The notes under the pieces: generated by a model
Database searches by the model: none
What the model saw: only the letters and a program-made list of their open reading frames with translations
What the model was told of the DNA's origin: nothing
Program-made: the position numbers and the translations under genes
From: Vibrio qingdaonensis
GTDB taxonomy: Bacteria; Pseudomonadota; Gammaproteobacteria; Enterobacterales; Vibrionaceae
Length of the DNA: 64,000 bases
Direction: 5' to 3'
Assembly (NCBI RefSeq): GCF_026191675.1
Contig: NZ_JAKRRY010000005.1
Coordinates: forward strand, 62,001-126,000
In this document: positions 26,719-35,759 of the stretch, one piece after another
Layout of the letters: each line of letters opens with the position of its first letter
How positions within the stretch are numbered: position 1 is the stretch's first letter

Positions 26719-26896
26719 GCGAAAAAGCCTAACTAAAATTGGGTTGGTGATTCTAGCAAGGTTATGAAAACAAAAATAATTCACATTTAGTATGCGTACA
26801 CACTTGAAGATACACAACGCCGATGCAATATACTCCTTATCAGCAGTGAAGCACTCGCCAGTAGTAACTGGCCAAACACAACTAAGCAAGGAATGC

Positions 26897-27622
26897 ATGC
26901 CAAACCATACCATTAAGAAAAAATGTCTAAATGACGCCCCCGCGACTAGGTTGCCTTTATTTCTCAAAGGGTCTCTTTCTATGATGCCTTTAAGTCTCGC
27001 TGTCGTTCCTTGGGGATTCTTAGCGGGCTCCTTTGCCATTGAGTCCGGATTAACCTTCTTTGAAGGTCAAGCCATGAGTGCCATTTTATTTGCCGGTGCC
27101 GCGCAATTGGTTGCCATGGGGATGATCAAGTCTGGCGCGACTCTGCTGACGATGATGGTCACTATTTTCTTTATTACTTCTCGACATTTTCTTTACGGCC
27201 TATCTATGAGGGAGTCGATCTCCCCACTGCCGCTGAGGTGGCGCCTTGGACTCGGTTTTCTCTTAACCGACGAGTTGTTTGCGCTCTGCGGGCGTCAATC
27301 GCCGCAGCAATTTAACCGTTGGTATGCGCTCGGCGCAGGCCTGTCCTTTTATTTGATTTGGAATATCGCCACATTGATCGGTCTTATAGTTGGTAGCCAA
27401 ATTCCAGACTTACAGCAATATGGATTGGAATTTGCTGTCGCTGCAACGTTCATTGCCATCGTCATTCCAACAATAAAATCGTTAGCAACGTTACTCGCTA
27501 TCTGTTCCGCCCTCGTGACCTCCGTAATATTGGCGACTATGAACGTCGAAATGGGGTTGGTCATTGCCAGCATCGTTGGGATGAGTGTTGGCTATATAGC
27601 GGAAGGGAGAATCAAGTCATGA
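26897..27622 (+). CDS. azlC: AzlC/YgaZ branched-chain amino acid exporter large subunit
   Basis: A 241-residue membrane protein. ATG 26897 follows AAGGA. MMPLSLAVVPWGFLAGSFAIESGL, GQAMSAILFAGAAQLVAMGMIKSGA and FFITSRHFLYGLSMRESISPLP are the family motifs, and the length matches E. coli YgaZ. With the next gene it forms a two-component exporter of valine or other branched-chain amino acids. Its last bases overlap azlD (ATGA at 27619). Confidence 0.93.
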   Translation: MPNHTIKKKCLNDAPATRLPLFLKGSLSMMPLSLAVVPWGFLAGSFAIESGLTFFEGQAMSAILFAGAAQLVAMGMIKSGATLLTMMVTIFFITSRHFLYGLSMRESISPLPLRWRLGLGFLLTDELFALCGRQSPQQFNRWYALGAGLSFYLIWNIATLIGLIVGSQIPDLQQYGLEFAVAATFIAIVIPTIKSLATLLAICSALVTSVILATMNVEMGLVIASIVGMSVGYIAEGRIKS

Positions 27623-27933
27623 CTTTTGCGGTAATTTTAATTCTCACTTCCATTGTTTTCGCGAGCCGCTATCTATTTCTGGAGCCTAAACTGCCGCTTA
27701 GAATCAGTGCCAGCGCAAAACGCTTTCTAAGTTACGCCAGTCCAGCCGTACTTACGGCTATTTGGGGGCCCATCGTGTTTCTTCCACATGGCGAGCTAAA
27801 CTGGAGTGACAACTTGCCTTACTGTTTAGGCGCTATTTTTGCCATCATCTGCGCTAAAATTACCAACAATGTCTTGTTAACCACTATCGTCAGTATCGCG
27901 TTCTTTATATTATTAAAGCTCACCGTATTTTAA
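27619..27933 (+). CDS. azlD: AzlD/YgaH branched-chain amino acid exporter small subunit
   Basis: A 104-residue protein with three to four hydrophobic helices. AVILILTSIVFASRYLFLEP and the AKRFLSYASPAVLTAIWGPIVF stretch match AzlD. It is translationally coupled to azlC. The gene ends 23 bases before the stop of the convergent gene 27957-28361, with no clear terminator between. Confidence 0.9.
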   Translation: MTFAVILILTSIVFASRYLFLEPKLPLRISASAKRFLSYASPAVLTAIWGPIVFLPHGELNWSDNLPYCLGAIFAIICAKITNNVLLTTIVSIAFFILLKLTVF

Positions 27934-27956
27934 GCGGTGGGCCTTGATAGAAAAGA

Positions 27957-28361
27957 TTACTCACCACGATTTTTTCGCTGCGAGCGATTAGATAGACCCG
28001 CTCCTGGTTTGGCAGGGACTGCCCTTCTCTCGTGTAAGAGGTGGCGAATAGATAAAATAGGATGAGGAAATAACATCCTTGGGCCAGCATAACGCATCAC
28101 GGCTTGCATCTGTTCTTTAGGTTGCGGTTTATAGCAATGAATGGGACATTTATTACAGGTGGGCTTCTTCTGTCCATACGGGCATCGATCTAAGCGCATT
28201 TCGGCGTAGTCAATTAGCTCACGGCAAGACTTGCACAGGCTTTTACCTTGATGATCGTCTTGATGATGATCACGACAATATATCGCGACCATCGCTTGTA
28301 CCGTTTTGAACTCTGTTGCCAACTCCCCAGATAACAAGCTTAATTCAAGTTTCATCGTCAT
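27957..28361 (-). CDS. Nitrous oxide-stimulated promoter family protein
   Basis: A 134-residue Cys-rich protein. CKSCRELIDYAEMRLDRCPYGQKKPTCNKCPIHCY has six or more Cys in CxxC-like spacing and is the signature of the family PF11756, whose name comes from expression data rather than known function. A metal or iron-sulfur site is possible. The C-terminus is basic. The ATG overlaps the stop of the NYN gene by one base (TAATG), so they form an operon. Confidence 0.88.
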   Translation of the reverse strand: MTMKLELSLLSGELATEFKTVQAMVAIYCRDHHQDDHQGKSLCKSCRELIDYAEMRLDRCPYGQKKPTCNKCPIHCYKPQPKEQMQAVMRYAGPRMLFPHPILSIRHLLHERRAVPAKPGAGLSNRSQRKNRGE

Positions 28362-28837
28362 TAGTAAATCAACAATGTATCATCAATGGGTTGATAGTCG
28401 TCAGCAACGTCAATCAAATTATTAGCGGTTAATGCACGTGCACTGATAACGGTCACTTTCTTACCAAAGCGTTGTTGGATACGCTCCACAAGAATTTGAA
28501 AGTCTCCATCTCCGGACAATAAGACAATCCGGTCCACATCGGCGGCCAACTCAATCGCATCTAACGCGATACCAACATCCCAATCCCCTTTTGCGCTGCC
28601 ATCTGAGCGCTGAATAAAAGGCTTAAGATGGACCTTGAAGCCAATGCCTCGCAAAATATGATGGAATTGTCTTTGCTTAGGATCGGTTGAGGAAATGGCG
28701 TACGCATTCGCCGATGTAATTTGATACTGTTCTGAAAGCTGGCGCCATAACGCATTGTAGTCAAAGCGACTTTTAAAAGCTTGGCGGGTGGTGTAGTAAA
28801 TATTTTGAACGTCAACAAGGACTGCGATGGTTTCCAT
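28361..28837 (-). CDS. NYN domain (LabA/DUF88-like) PIN-fold nuclease
   Basis: A 158-residue protein. IAVLVDVQNIYYT supplies the first acidic site, GDWDVGIALDAIELA the second and RIVLLSGDGDFQILVERI the third. These are the conserved Asp residues of NYN domains, which are predicted Mg-dependent ribonucleases. No extra RNA-binding domain is attached. It is the first gene of a two-gene operon with the Cys-rich protein. Confidence 0.92.
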   Translation of the reverse strand: METIAVLVDVQNIYYTTRQAFKSRFDYNALWRQLSEQYQITSANAYAISSTDPKQRQFHHILRGIGFKVHLKPFIQRSDGSAKGDWDVGIALDAIELAADVDRIVLLSGDGDFQILVERIQQRFGKKVTVISARALTANNLIDVADDYQPIDDTLLIY

Positions 28838-28923
28838 AACTTCGACCTAAGCGGATTTTTTCACATCATAACAGATCTCTCTTGCTCGTGGATGCCTTCA
28901 GTACTGGCATATCGTCATACCAT

Positions 28924-28961
28924 CAAAAAAGCCTCCAATTGTCATCATAAATTGGAGGCTT
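28924..28961 (-). terminator. Rho-independent terminator of the Nudix-channel operon
   Basis: On the minus strand the 12-bp stem AAGCCTCCAATT/AATTGGAGGCTT (loop of 9) is followed by TTTTGATG. It lies 45 bases after the potassium channel stop codon. Confidence 0.82.
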
Positions 28962-29006
28962 ACTCTGTATAAAAGTTAACGAACACTAGGTTAAATCAAT
29001 AACAGA

Positions 29007-29663
29007 TTACTCATTTTTCTGTGCCAGGTGGCTGCTCACTAGGCTCGCAACCATGATCGCAAGATAAAAGCTGCCTGTGATTGACTCCAAAAAGACGAAA
29101 AATTTAGGAATCGCGAGCGTTGGAGAAATGTCACCATAACCGACTGTTGTGAGCGTAATAAAGCTAAAGTAAATCACTTCAAACAAATTATCCAACCATG
29201 GTTTATGACTTATCCCATTGAAAGGGTCAACAAATAACTCAAGTTGAATCAGGTAGATAAACGTAAAACTTAATCCAAATAGCAAGTAAACACAAATCGA
29301 GCCCACTATTTGATTCAACGTGACTTTTTTCGCCATCACCACCTGCTTTAGCGCTGAATACGTTTGTGCGAGTACAAAACACAGCATTGCTGACATCGTC
29401 ACTAAAGACAGATCTTTGTTTTCAAATAAAGTAATCGTTCCCGAGGTCACAATGACCACCAGCATAACGGCATACCAAGAGCGATAGAACGTCTGCTTAC
29501 GATGCACACCAACAATCGACGTCGACATGCAAAGTACAAGTAGCGCCAATACATACGACTGCGCATCGTCTTTAAATTGATGGACAACGGCACTCAGGAA
29601 AAATAGAACCAATAGCGAGCCCAGCAAAAAGAAAAAGTTATCGTCTTTCGTCACTAGTTTCAA
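29007..29663 (-). CDS. Potassium channel-like ion channel protein
   Basis: A 218-residue membrane protein with about six hydrophobic helices. The last two flank a pore loop, FEVIYFSFITLTTVGYGDISPTL, with the TVGYGD selectivity filter. The charged Arg ladder of voltage sensors is not visible, so it is probably an ungated or differently gated Ion_trans_2 channel. No RCK domain. It begins 16 bases after the Nudix gene. Confidence 0.9.
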   Translation of the reverse strand: MKLVTKDDNFFFLLGSLLVLFFLSAVVHQFKDDAQSYVLALLVLCMSTSIVGVHRKQTFYRSWYAVMLVVIVTSGTITLFENKDLSLVTMSAMLCFVLAQTYSALKQVVMAKKVTLNQIVGSICVYLLFGLSFTFIYLIQLELFVDPFNGISHKPWLDNLFEVIYFSFITLTTVGYGDISPTLAIPKFFVFLESITGSFYLAIMVASLVSSHLAQKNE

Positions 29664-29679
29664 AACCGTCTCTCCTCAA

Positions 29680-30252
29680 TTACAGCATTTCTTTGGCGAT
29701 TAAATGCAGCAGGTATGTTTCTCTTTCGATACTCATACCTTTTTTATCACTTTCAGCAATGGTCTTCTCATTGAAGGCTATCGCTTCATGTATATTGATC
29801 CAAACTGGCTTCATACCATTTTTGATTTCATAATCCTCGTAAGCGGTTTTACCCAGCTGTCGGTCAACCTTACAAGAATAACAGTAAGACACCATATGAA
29901 CGACATCCGCATCCTGTTTATGCCAAGGGCGAAATTCTTCATAAATACCAAACGGCTTAATACCATGAATATTCTTAGCACCCGTTTCTTCTTCTAGCTC
30001 TCTGACCATACCTGCAATGACATCTTCCCCCTCATCTAACCCACCACCCGGTAGAGAGTAGTCATGATAACGCTCGGTATACAGTAATAGAATCTGTTCG
30101 CCATCTATCGCTATCGCTCGGGTCGCCTTTCGGTGGTAAATTTTTTTGTCGTCCAAATGATCAATATCTGGATGAATCGCGGTAGTAATCTTTCTCATGT
30201 TTTGCTCGACAACGTGGTAATACTGCGAGAAGTCTATCACATAAATGAACAT
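29680..30252 (-). CDS. Nudix hydrolase
   Basis: A 190-residue protein. The Nudix box is GGLDEGEDVIAGMVRELEEETG (about residues 77-98) with the REXXEE core. A YSLPGGG turn precedes it. The start is uncertain: ATG 30252 or, 18 codons later, ATG 30198 (MRKITTAIHPDID), which fits typical Nudix N-termini. Neither has a strong ribosome site. Substrates of the family are nucleoside diphosphates linked to another moiety. Operonic with the channel gene. Confidence 0.9.
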   Translation of the reverse strand: MFIYVIDFSQYYHVVEQNMRKITTAIHPDIDHLDDKKIYHRKATRAIAIDGEQILLLYTERYHDYSLPGGGLDEGEDVIAGMVRELEEETGAKNIHGIKPFGIYEEFRPWHKQDADVVHMVSYCYSCKVDRQLGKTAYEDYEIKNGMKPVWINIHEAIAFNEKTIAESDKKGMSIERETYLLHLIAKEML

Positions 30253-30382
30253 TTACACTTTGACACAGTTTTATTGTTATTTCAGAAGGGACTATCATAA
30301 ATGAACGCTGTATTATTACTCCCTCGCTTAAAGGGATGTTAAGCAACTAAACACTACACTGTGAGCTAAGTCCCTTTATATT

Positions 30383-31921
30383 ATGAATGTTTATCCATTG
30401 CCAATCTCCACTTCCCCTAGAGCGACAACACCCAAGTCCGGAGTGAGACTATCAGTCATCGCTCTAACACTCATGGGCGTATTTGCCCCTTTGGCAAATG
30501 CAACTGAGCAAATCGACGTCAATACTGACACGTCTGCGCTCACTCAAGAAGACTTGCTAAAACAAGCTGTGGCGGCTGAAGAGCCCTTGAGCCACCAAGC
30601 ACTGACCGCACAACAATATCGAACTTGGAATGAACTCGGCTATCGCTCTATTTCCACCAATAGTAGTTTTGAAGAGTTGCGTCAAAACGAAACCACTGTT
30701 GAGCAAGTCAGTTTTTATGACTCACCTTATCAAGTCTCTCTATTTAACCCTCAAAATGGTGAAGATAGCGAGCGCCTTTGGTCGCAAACTAAGTCTATCT
30801 TTGCTTATGGTGTGGGTGTTGCGGGTGTGTTGGCACTTATGCCTGAATCCATTACAAACTGGGAAAAAGACGACGTTCAACTCATGAACAAGTGGTGGGA
30901 CAACGTACAATCTGGTCCGGTATGGGATCGAGATGACCACGTCATCAACTATATTGGACATCCTTATTTTGGTGGCGTCTATTACCAAGCGGCGCGAAAA
31001 TCAGGCTATCGCCAATGGGATGCCTTTATGTATTCCACGTTAATGTCGACATTTTACTGGGAATACGGCATAGAAGCCTTTGCAGAAGTCCCCTCCATTC
31101 AAGATCTTGTCGTCACCCCTACTCTTGGTTGGGTATACGGTGAATGGGCATTTAACAAAGAAAAAGAGATTCGCCTCGGCGGCGGAACAGTTTGGGGATC
31201 CGACGCACTCGGCTCGACAGCACTGTTCTTCTTAGACCCTGTCGACAGCCTTGGTCGCGGCGTCAACAACGTTGCGGGCAGAGAAATAGTAAAAGCCGGT
31301 ACTGGCTTTGTCGGTGCGCATTCCAATGTCCTTAGAAATGGCGAAGTGGAAACCAAATATCAAGTTCAAGTACAATATGCCTTTGGCGCCGGTGAGACCG
31401 ATGACAGCTTGAAACGTCGTCAGAAGAAAAACTACCATCAATACACGGATGATCCAGTCACATATGGTATCGTCGGTCTCAGCGCTGGGTTTGCTTACCC
31501 TCAGTTAGACAAAGAACGTAACCTCAAAAACGACTTTGCCCCAGCATTTACACTGGGACTTTATTTCACAGAGCAGTTCTCGACGCGTCTTGGCTATATG
31601 CAAGGCAACTACGAGTCAACCGTGAGCAACCAAAAGCATGTTTATGAAAACTACAGTTTAGATTTTCAATACTATTTACTCCCTGGTAGCCCTGTTAAGC
31701 CATACCTCAATGCGGGGGTTGGTGAAGCAATGCTTGATAAAGATCGGGATACTAAGAAATTACAGTGGAATATTGGTACGGGCGTGCATTACTCAATCAA
31801 TGCCAATTGGTCACTGCAAGCCGACTGGAAATACGCCTACCACCGCAATTCCGGTGCGCGAGATCATATAATGGGCTCACGCTTGATTTACCGCTTTGGT
31901 GAAGGCAATAAATACATCTAA
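30383..31921 (+). CDS. DUF3943 protein with C-terminal outer-membrane beta-barrel
   Basis: A 512-residue exported protein. A signal peptide ends near VFAPLANA (about 38). Residues about 130-300 are DUF3943: YGVGVAGVLALMPESITNWE, then VINYIGHPYFGGVYYQAARKSGY and TLGWVYGEWAF. The last ~170 residues are beta-strand rich (FTLGLYFTEQFSTRLGYMQGNY, SLQADWKYAYHRN) and resemble an OmpA-type barrel. Probably an outer-membrane protein. DUF3943 function is unknown. Confidence 0.85.
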   Translation: MNVYPLPISTSPRATTPKSGVRLSVIALTLMGVFAPLANATEQIDVNTDTSALTQEDLLKQAVAAEEPLSHQALTAQQYRTWNELGYRSISTNSSFEELRQNETTVEQVSFYDSPYQVSLFNPQNGEDSERLWSQTKSIFAYGVGVAGVLALMPESITNWEKDDVQLMNKWWDNVQSGPVWDRDDHVINYIGHPYFGGVYYQAARKSGYRQWDAFMYSTLMSTFYWEYGIEAFAEVPSIQDLVVTPTLGWVYGEWAFNKEKEIRLGGGTVWGSDALGSTALFFLDPVDSLGRGVNNVAGREIVKAGTGFVGAHSNVLRNGEVETKYQVQVQYAFGAGETDDSLKRRQKKNYHQYTDDPVTYGIVGLSAGFAYPQLDKERNLKNDFAPAFTLGLYFTEQFSTRLGYMQGNYESTVSNQKHVYENYSLDFQYYLLPGSPVKPYLNAGVGEAMLDKDRDTKKLQWNIGTGVHYSINANWSLQADWKYAYHRNSGARDHIMGSRLIYRFGEGNKYI

Positions 31922-32150
31922 TCAACCACGATGCCTTGGTATCGTGGTGAAGGCCACAATACCAAGGACGATAGTGCGTCGTTCGACTTAAAGATGGACG
32001 TCAACATACAAATTTGTAGGAATTGTAGACACAAACACAATATCTCAACTATTTGTCGATTAAATGTAAATATTTTGACCGAATCAAAACACTTTTTCTC
32101 TGAGATCTCCTACACTTAACCAAAAGCCAGATTTCCAACTAGGAGAAAGA

Positions 32151-32408
32151 ATGAAAACAGCAAAATGGATGATTGGTGCGATTGCAGTAGGTATTATGGC
32201 AGGTTGTGCAAGTGAACCTGACGAATATGATGTCGATGAAATCACAACCATTAGCGACCCAGCTTATGTTTATTGTGTTGAGCAAGGCAATAAATTGGCA
32301 CGTGTAACAGAAAATGGTAAGCGTGTACCTTACTGTGTTATTTCAGACGAAGAAAAATACACCGTTTGGGACTATTACGAAAATAGAAATAAAAAAGAAG
32401 AAAACTAA
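32151..32408 (+). CDS. DUF333 lipoprotein
   Basis: An 85-residue lipoprotein. AGGAG precedes ATG 32151. The lipobox is IMAGC (Cys 19). The mature part holds DPAYVYCVEQGNKLARVTENGKRVPYCVI, the two-Cys DUF333 motif found in small envelope proteins sometimes labelled hemolysin, and ends with WDYYENR. Function unknown. Followed by a terminator. Confidence 0.9.
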   Translation: MKTAKWMIGAIAVGIMAGCASEPDEYDVDEITTISDPAYVYCVEQGNKLARVTENGKRVPYCVISDEEKYTVWDYYENRNKKEEN

Positions 32409-32416
32409 TACCTATA

Positions 32417-32450
32417 TAAAGGGCGCTCGACAGCAGTGCCCTTTATTTAA
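32417..32450 (+). terminator. Rho-independent terminator of the DUF333 gene
   Basis: Stem TAAAGGGC/GCCCTTTA with a 13-base loop is followed by TTTAACC, nine bases after the stop codon. Confidence 0.75.
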
Positions 32451-32518
32451 CCACTTTCATTTAAACACCTTAATTTTACCACTTTAGTATCCGTACCTAC
32501 GCTTCTACATAAATGTCA

Positions 32519-32902
32519 TTAGAACATTGAATGATCATTTAATGAACGATCTGGCACCTGCTGAATCACATCCCAGTGCTCGACGATTTTTCCATCATTA
32601 TCGAACCGAAAAAAATCCATGGTGACGTACTCGTCGCCATCGGGCCACTGTTGGTGAGTATGCAATGCAACTAAATTTCCTTCACCAATCACACGCAAAA
32701 ACTCGATATTCTTTTGAGGATATTCCGTCGCCATTTGTTGAAAGTAATCTATAAACCCTAGCTTGCCATCCATGACAACGGGGTTGTGCTGTATGTATTC
32801 ATCACCAACATACAGCTCTACTGCTTTTTCCGGGCAGCCTAAGTACGCCATTTTGTAGAACTCGACAGCATGCTTTTTATTTTGCTCAACTTGACTGTTC
32901 AT
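32519..32902 (-). CDS. SnoaL-like (NTF2-fold) protein
   Basis: A 127-residue protein. ATG 32902 is preferred because GGGAGG lies seven bases upstream. KKHAVEFYKMAYLGCPEKAVELYVGDEYIQHNPVVMDGKLGFIDYFQQ and VTMDFFRFDNDGKIVEHWDVIQQVP are the SnoaL/ketosteroid-isomerase-like pattern. Relatives are polyketide cyclases or stress-linked proteins of unknown reaction. Monocistronic. Confidence 0.9.
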   Translation of the reverse strand: MNSQVEQNKKHAVEFYKMAYLGCPEKAVELYVGDEYIQHNPVVMDGKLGFIDYFQQMATEYPQKNIEFLRVIGEGNLVALHTHQQWPDGDEYVTMDFFRFDNDGKIVEHWDVIQQVPDRSLNDHSMF

Positions 32903-33029
32903 CGTCAACCTCCCACTCCGTATTTACGCTAAACCGTAGGCGTTGTTCGCAGGAAATACCAGTTCTCGTCCCACTGTAATTGGCAGGCCTTAGGTTCCCA
33001 AACCCAAACTGTAAATAATTAATAAGGTA

Positions 33030-33740
33030 TTATTCACCCTCTTGGCGGTCTCTATCAAAGAAGCTTTCTACTTCTAACTGCGTTAAATAGCGCCATTCCC
33101 CAGGCTCAACGTCCAGCTGTATATCACCAATCCGTTCACGATGGAGTTTCACGACTTTATTGCCAATGCTTGCAAACATACGTTTCACTTGATGAAACTT
33201 GCCTTCAGTGATGGTTAAGCGTACATCCTTAGGGGTAATAATGGTTAAAATGGCTGGCTTAGTCAGTTGGCCTTCTCCTTGCAACTGAACCCCATCTTTA
33301 AACTTACCAACGGCACTGGTATCAATAGGTTTTGATAAACTGACTCGATAGACTTTGCTACATTGTTTCGAAGGCGTAATGATATTGAAAGACCAACGCC
33401 CATCATCGGTAATGAGTACCAATCCCGTCGTGTCAGCATCTAAGCGCCCCGCGATATGGAGTTCATCACGATGCTGGATATCAATACTGTTAAATAATGA
33501 GGGGTATACTTCATCGATATTTGAGCAAATCGTCCCTGCCTTCTTATTCAGTAGAAGATAACGAAACGGACGACACGATAGCTTCACTCCGTTCAATGTC
33601 ACTTGGTTATTTTCATGTACCTGAGTACGTTCACTTGTCATCGTTTGTCCATTAACGCACACCTCGCCGCGTTCAATCACGGAGCAGGCTTGCGCTCGTG
33701 TTAGTTCGGTGCTTTTACAGACAAATCGATCTAAGCGCAT
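33030..33740 (-). CDS. rsuA: 16S rRNA pseudouridine(516) synthase RsuA
   Basis: A 236-residue enzyme, near the E. coli RsuA length (231). The N-terminal S4 RNA-binding domain is MRLDRFVCKSTELTRAQACSVIERGEVCVNG. The catalytic Asp lies in HIAGRLDADTTGLVLITDDG (about residue 102). ITEGKFHQVKRMFASIGNKVVKLHRERIG is the C-terminal family motif, close to E. coli RsuA. It isomerises U516 in the small ribosomal subunit. Monocistronic here. Confidence 0.93.
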   Translation of the reverse strand: MRLDRFVCKSTELTRAQACSVIERGEVCVNGQTMTSERTQVHENNQVTLNGVKLSCRPFRYLLLNKKAGTICSNIDEVYPSLFNSIDIQHRDELHIAGRLDADTTGLVLITDDGRWSFNIITPSKQCSKVYRVSLSKPIDTSAVGKFKDGVQLQGEGQLTKPAILTIITPKDVRLTITEGKFHQVKRMFASIGNKVVKLHRERIGDIQLDVEPGEWRYLTQLEVESFFDRDRQEGE

Positions 33741-33953
33741 TTCATGATTCTCCTAATAGTCTTCGCCGCCATTATGCGCACTCAGCAATATTTAGCAATG
33801 CTAAGCATTGCTTAGCAAGTCCACTGATACCGGAAAAATCGACAACTTTGAAAACGTATTGCGACTTTAATTGCGCCTAGCTCTACACAACCTACGAGTA
33901 TTTCGCGTAAACTAGCCACGTTTAAAATCACTACCTAGTATGGACAAATCATT

Positions 33954-35189
33954 TTGCAGACGCTTTCACAGCTCCAATCCGGCGAACTTTTTGGCACAAC
34001 TCATCTCAAATTATCCGAATCACTGACCACTTTCCCATTAGAGATTTTATCGCTTGCCGATAGCTTAGAAGTTCTCGATTTGTCGAATAACTTACTCACA
34101 TCACTACCTGATGAATTAGAAACATTCAGCAAACTCAAAATCGTGTTTGCCTCAAACAATCTATTTGATACCTTACCTTCCGTGTTAGGTCGCTGCCCTA
34201 ACTTAGAAATGGTCGGCTTTAAAGCCAATAACATCAAGCATGTCCCAGCAGAGTCATTACCAAAACGTTTACGTTGGCTTATCTTAACGGATAACCAGAT
34301 TTCATTGTTGCCCGATTCGTTAGGCGAACGACCTCGATTGCAAAAGTTAGCCCTAGCTGGAAATCGCTTAACGGCACTACCAAGCACGATCGAGAACCTG
34401 CATAACCTTGAGCTGGTGCGGATTTCCGCTAACCAATTAACGGAATGTCCAGACTCATTACTATCATTACCTAAGCTGGCATGGCTTGCCTTTGCTGGCA
34501 ATCCATTTTGTCAATCCGACATTAACATCCAATCTGTTCCTAAAATCAAAGCCACAAGTTTTACTTTGCAGGAAACATTGGGGCAAGGTGCATCGGGTGT
34601 GATTTCTAAAGCGATATGGAACCAAGCGCAAGCAACGCTACCGCAAGAAATCGCGGTCAAGGTGTTTAAAGGCCAAGTGACGAGCGATGGTTACCCAGAA
34701 GATGAATTGCAAGCTTGCTTAAAAGTCGGTAATCACCCCAACCTCGTTCAATCTTTAGCGCAAGTGCATGAGGAAAACTACTTAGCTTTGATCATGAACT
34801 TAATCCCAGCTCACTATAAAAACTTAGGCTTGCCCCCTTGTTTAGACAGCTGCACACGAGATACTTTTGAGCCAGACTTTACCTTGCCCATTGAAAAGAT
34901 TGAAAAAATTGTTACACAGATGGAAGACGTATTTGAGCATTTACACTCAAATCAAGTGTGTCATGGCGATCTGTATGCACACAACACGCTTGTTGATGAA
35001 GCGGGTAATATTATATTTGGTGATTTTGGTGCCGCCACCATGTATCACATGCTATCAAGCCAGCAACAAAACAAAGTAAAAGCCATAGAGCAGCGCGCGC
35101 TGAAACACTTCATCGATGACCTGCTAAATATTTGTGCAAAGCAGGATGTTAACACCAAGCAATACAAGGTGTTGCGCGAAAAAACATAA
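33954..35189 (+). CDS. Leucine-rich repeat protein kinase
   Basis: A 411-residue soluble fusion. The TTG start at 33954 fits the family N-terminus (MQTLSQLQSGELFGTTHLKL). Residues about 15-185 hold seven or so LRR units (LEVLDLSNNLLTSLPDELE, LRWLILTDNQISLLPDSLG). The kinase domain follows: glycine loop LGQGASGVISKA (about 208), AVKVF with Lys about 234, catalytic HGDLYAHN (about 337, replacing the usual HRDxKxxN) and metal site FGDFGA (about 356). It looks active. Substrate and partners are unknown. Such cytosolic LRR kinases occur sporadically in gammaproteobacteria. Confidence 0.9.
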   Translation: MQTLSQLQSGELFGTTHLKLSESLTTFPLEILSLADSLEVLDLSNNLLTSLPDELETFSKLKIVFASNNLFDTLPSVLGRCPNLEMVGFKANNIKHVPAESLPKRLRWLILTDNQISLLPDSLGERPRLQKLALAGNRLTALPSTIENLHNLELVRISANQLTECPDSLLSLPKLAWLAFAGNPFCQSDINIQSVPKIKATSFTLQETLGQGASGVISKAIWNQAQATLPQEIAVKVFKGQVTSDGYPEDELQACLKVGNHPNLVQSLAQVHEENYLALIMNLIPAHYKNLGLPPCLDSCTRDTFEPDFTLPIEKIEKIVTQMEDVFEHLHSNQVCHGDLYAHNTLVDEAGNIIFGDFGAATMYHMLSSQQQNKVKAIEQRALKHFIDDLLNICAKQDVNTKQYKVLREKT

Positions 35190-35325
35190 CCGCCTTTTCT
35201 CAATATCAGGCTGCGATGATTTCCGCATATGCGAATCGTTATTTCCCTATTAGGTGTAGCATATCTAGTGCCCAGCCTAATGGGTGAAGTAACGTGAAGA
35301 CTCCGCCAAACTCGGTAATCGGCGA

Positions 35326-35607
35326 TTAAATTAACGACACGCCTTCCACTTCAATGACTGAACTGGCATTGGCACGCTCAATAATCTTAACTAACGCTGA
35401 CTGAATCACTTCATCATTTCGTGCATCGGTCGTACTCGCAAACAACTCCTCTTGGGTTTGAGCGCCTTCAGCCAATACAAACTGAACCACGACCTCAGAT
35501 GCCCTCTCTGCTGTTTCACCACGATATTCCAATGTGATTTGTGGGTAGCCTTTAAATCCCTTTTTCACTTGTTTAGCAATGCGCTTTTTTGCTTTATCTA
35601 CGTTCAT
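35326..35607 (-). CDS. Conserved hypothetical protein, 93 residues
   Basis: A small protein with a basic N-terminus (KAKKRIAKQVKKGFKGYPQITLEY) and an acidic C-terminal half (NDEVIQSALVKIIERANASSVIEVEGVSLI). No signal or membrane helix. I do not recognise a named domain. Its composition and frame look coding. It is convergent with the LRR kinase and divergent from the methyltransferase. Confidence 0.75.
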   Translation of the reverse strand: MNVDKAKKRIAKQVKKGFKGYPQITLEYRGETAERASEVVVQFVLAEGAQTQEELFASTTDARNDEVIQSALVKIIERANASSVIEVEGVSLI

Positions 35608-35759
35608 ATCATTCCTTGTTCTCGTCGTAAGTTCTAGTAACGCGAAATTGCCCTAGCTAAAAACGATATAACCAGACTACTTCGCTAACGCTAAGAAAAC
35701 CATTACAATGCGCGCAATTTCCTAAAATAGTTAACGGTCTAAACGTATAGGTACTTTCC

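Noticed and set aside
26719..27039. N-terminal extension of the beta-barrel gene
   Set aside because: It overlaps the divergent azlC gene and lacks a signal or domain.
33795..33811. Palindrome GCAATGC-TAA-GCATTGC upstream of rsuA and the LRR kinase
   Set aside because: Could be an operator, but short, and no regulator or second site supports it.
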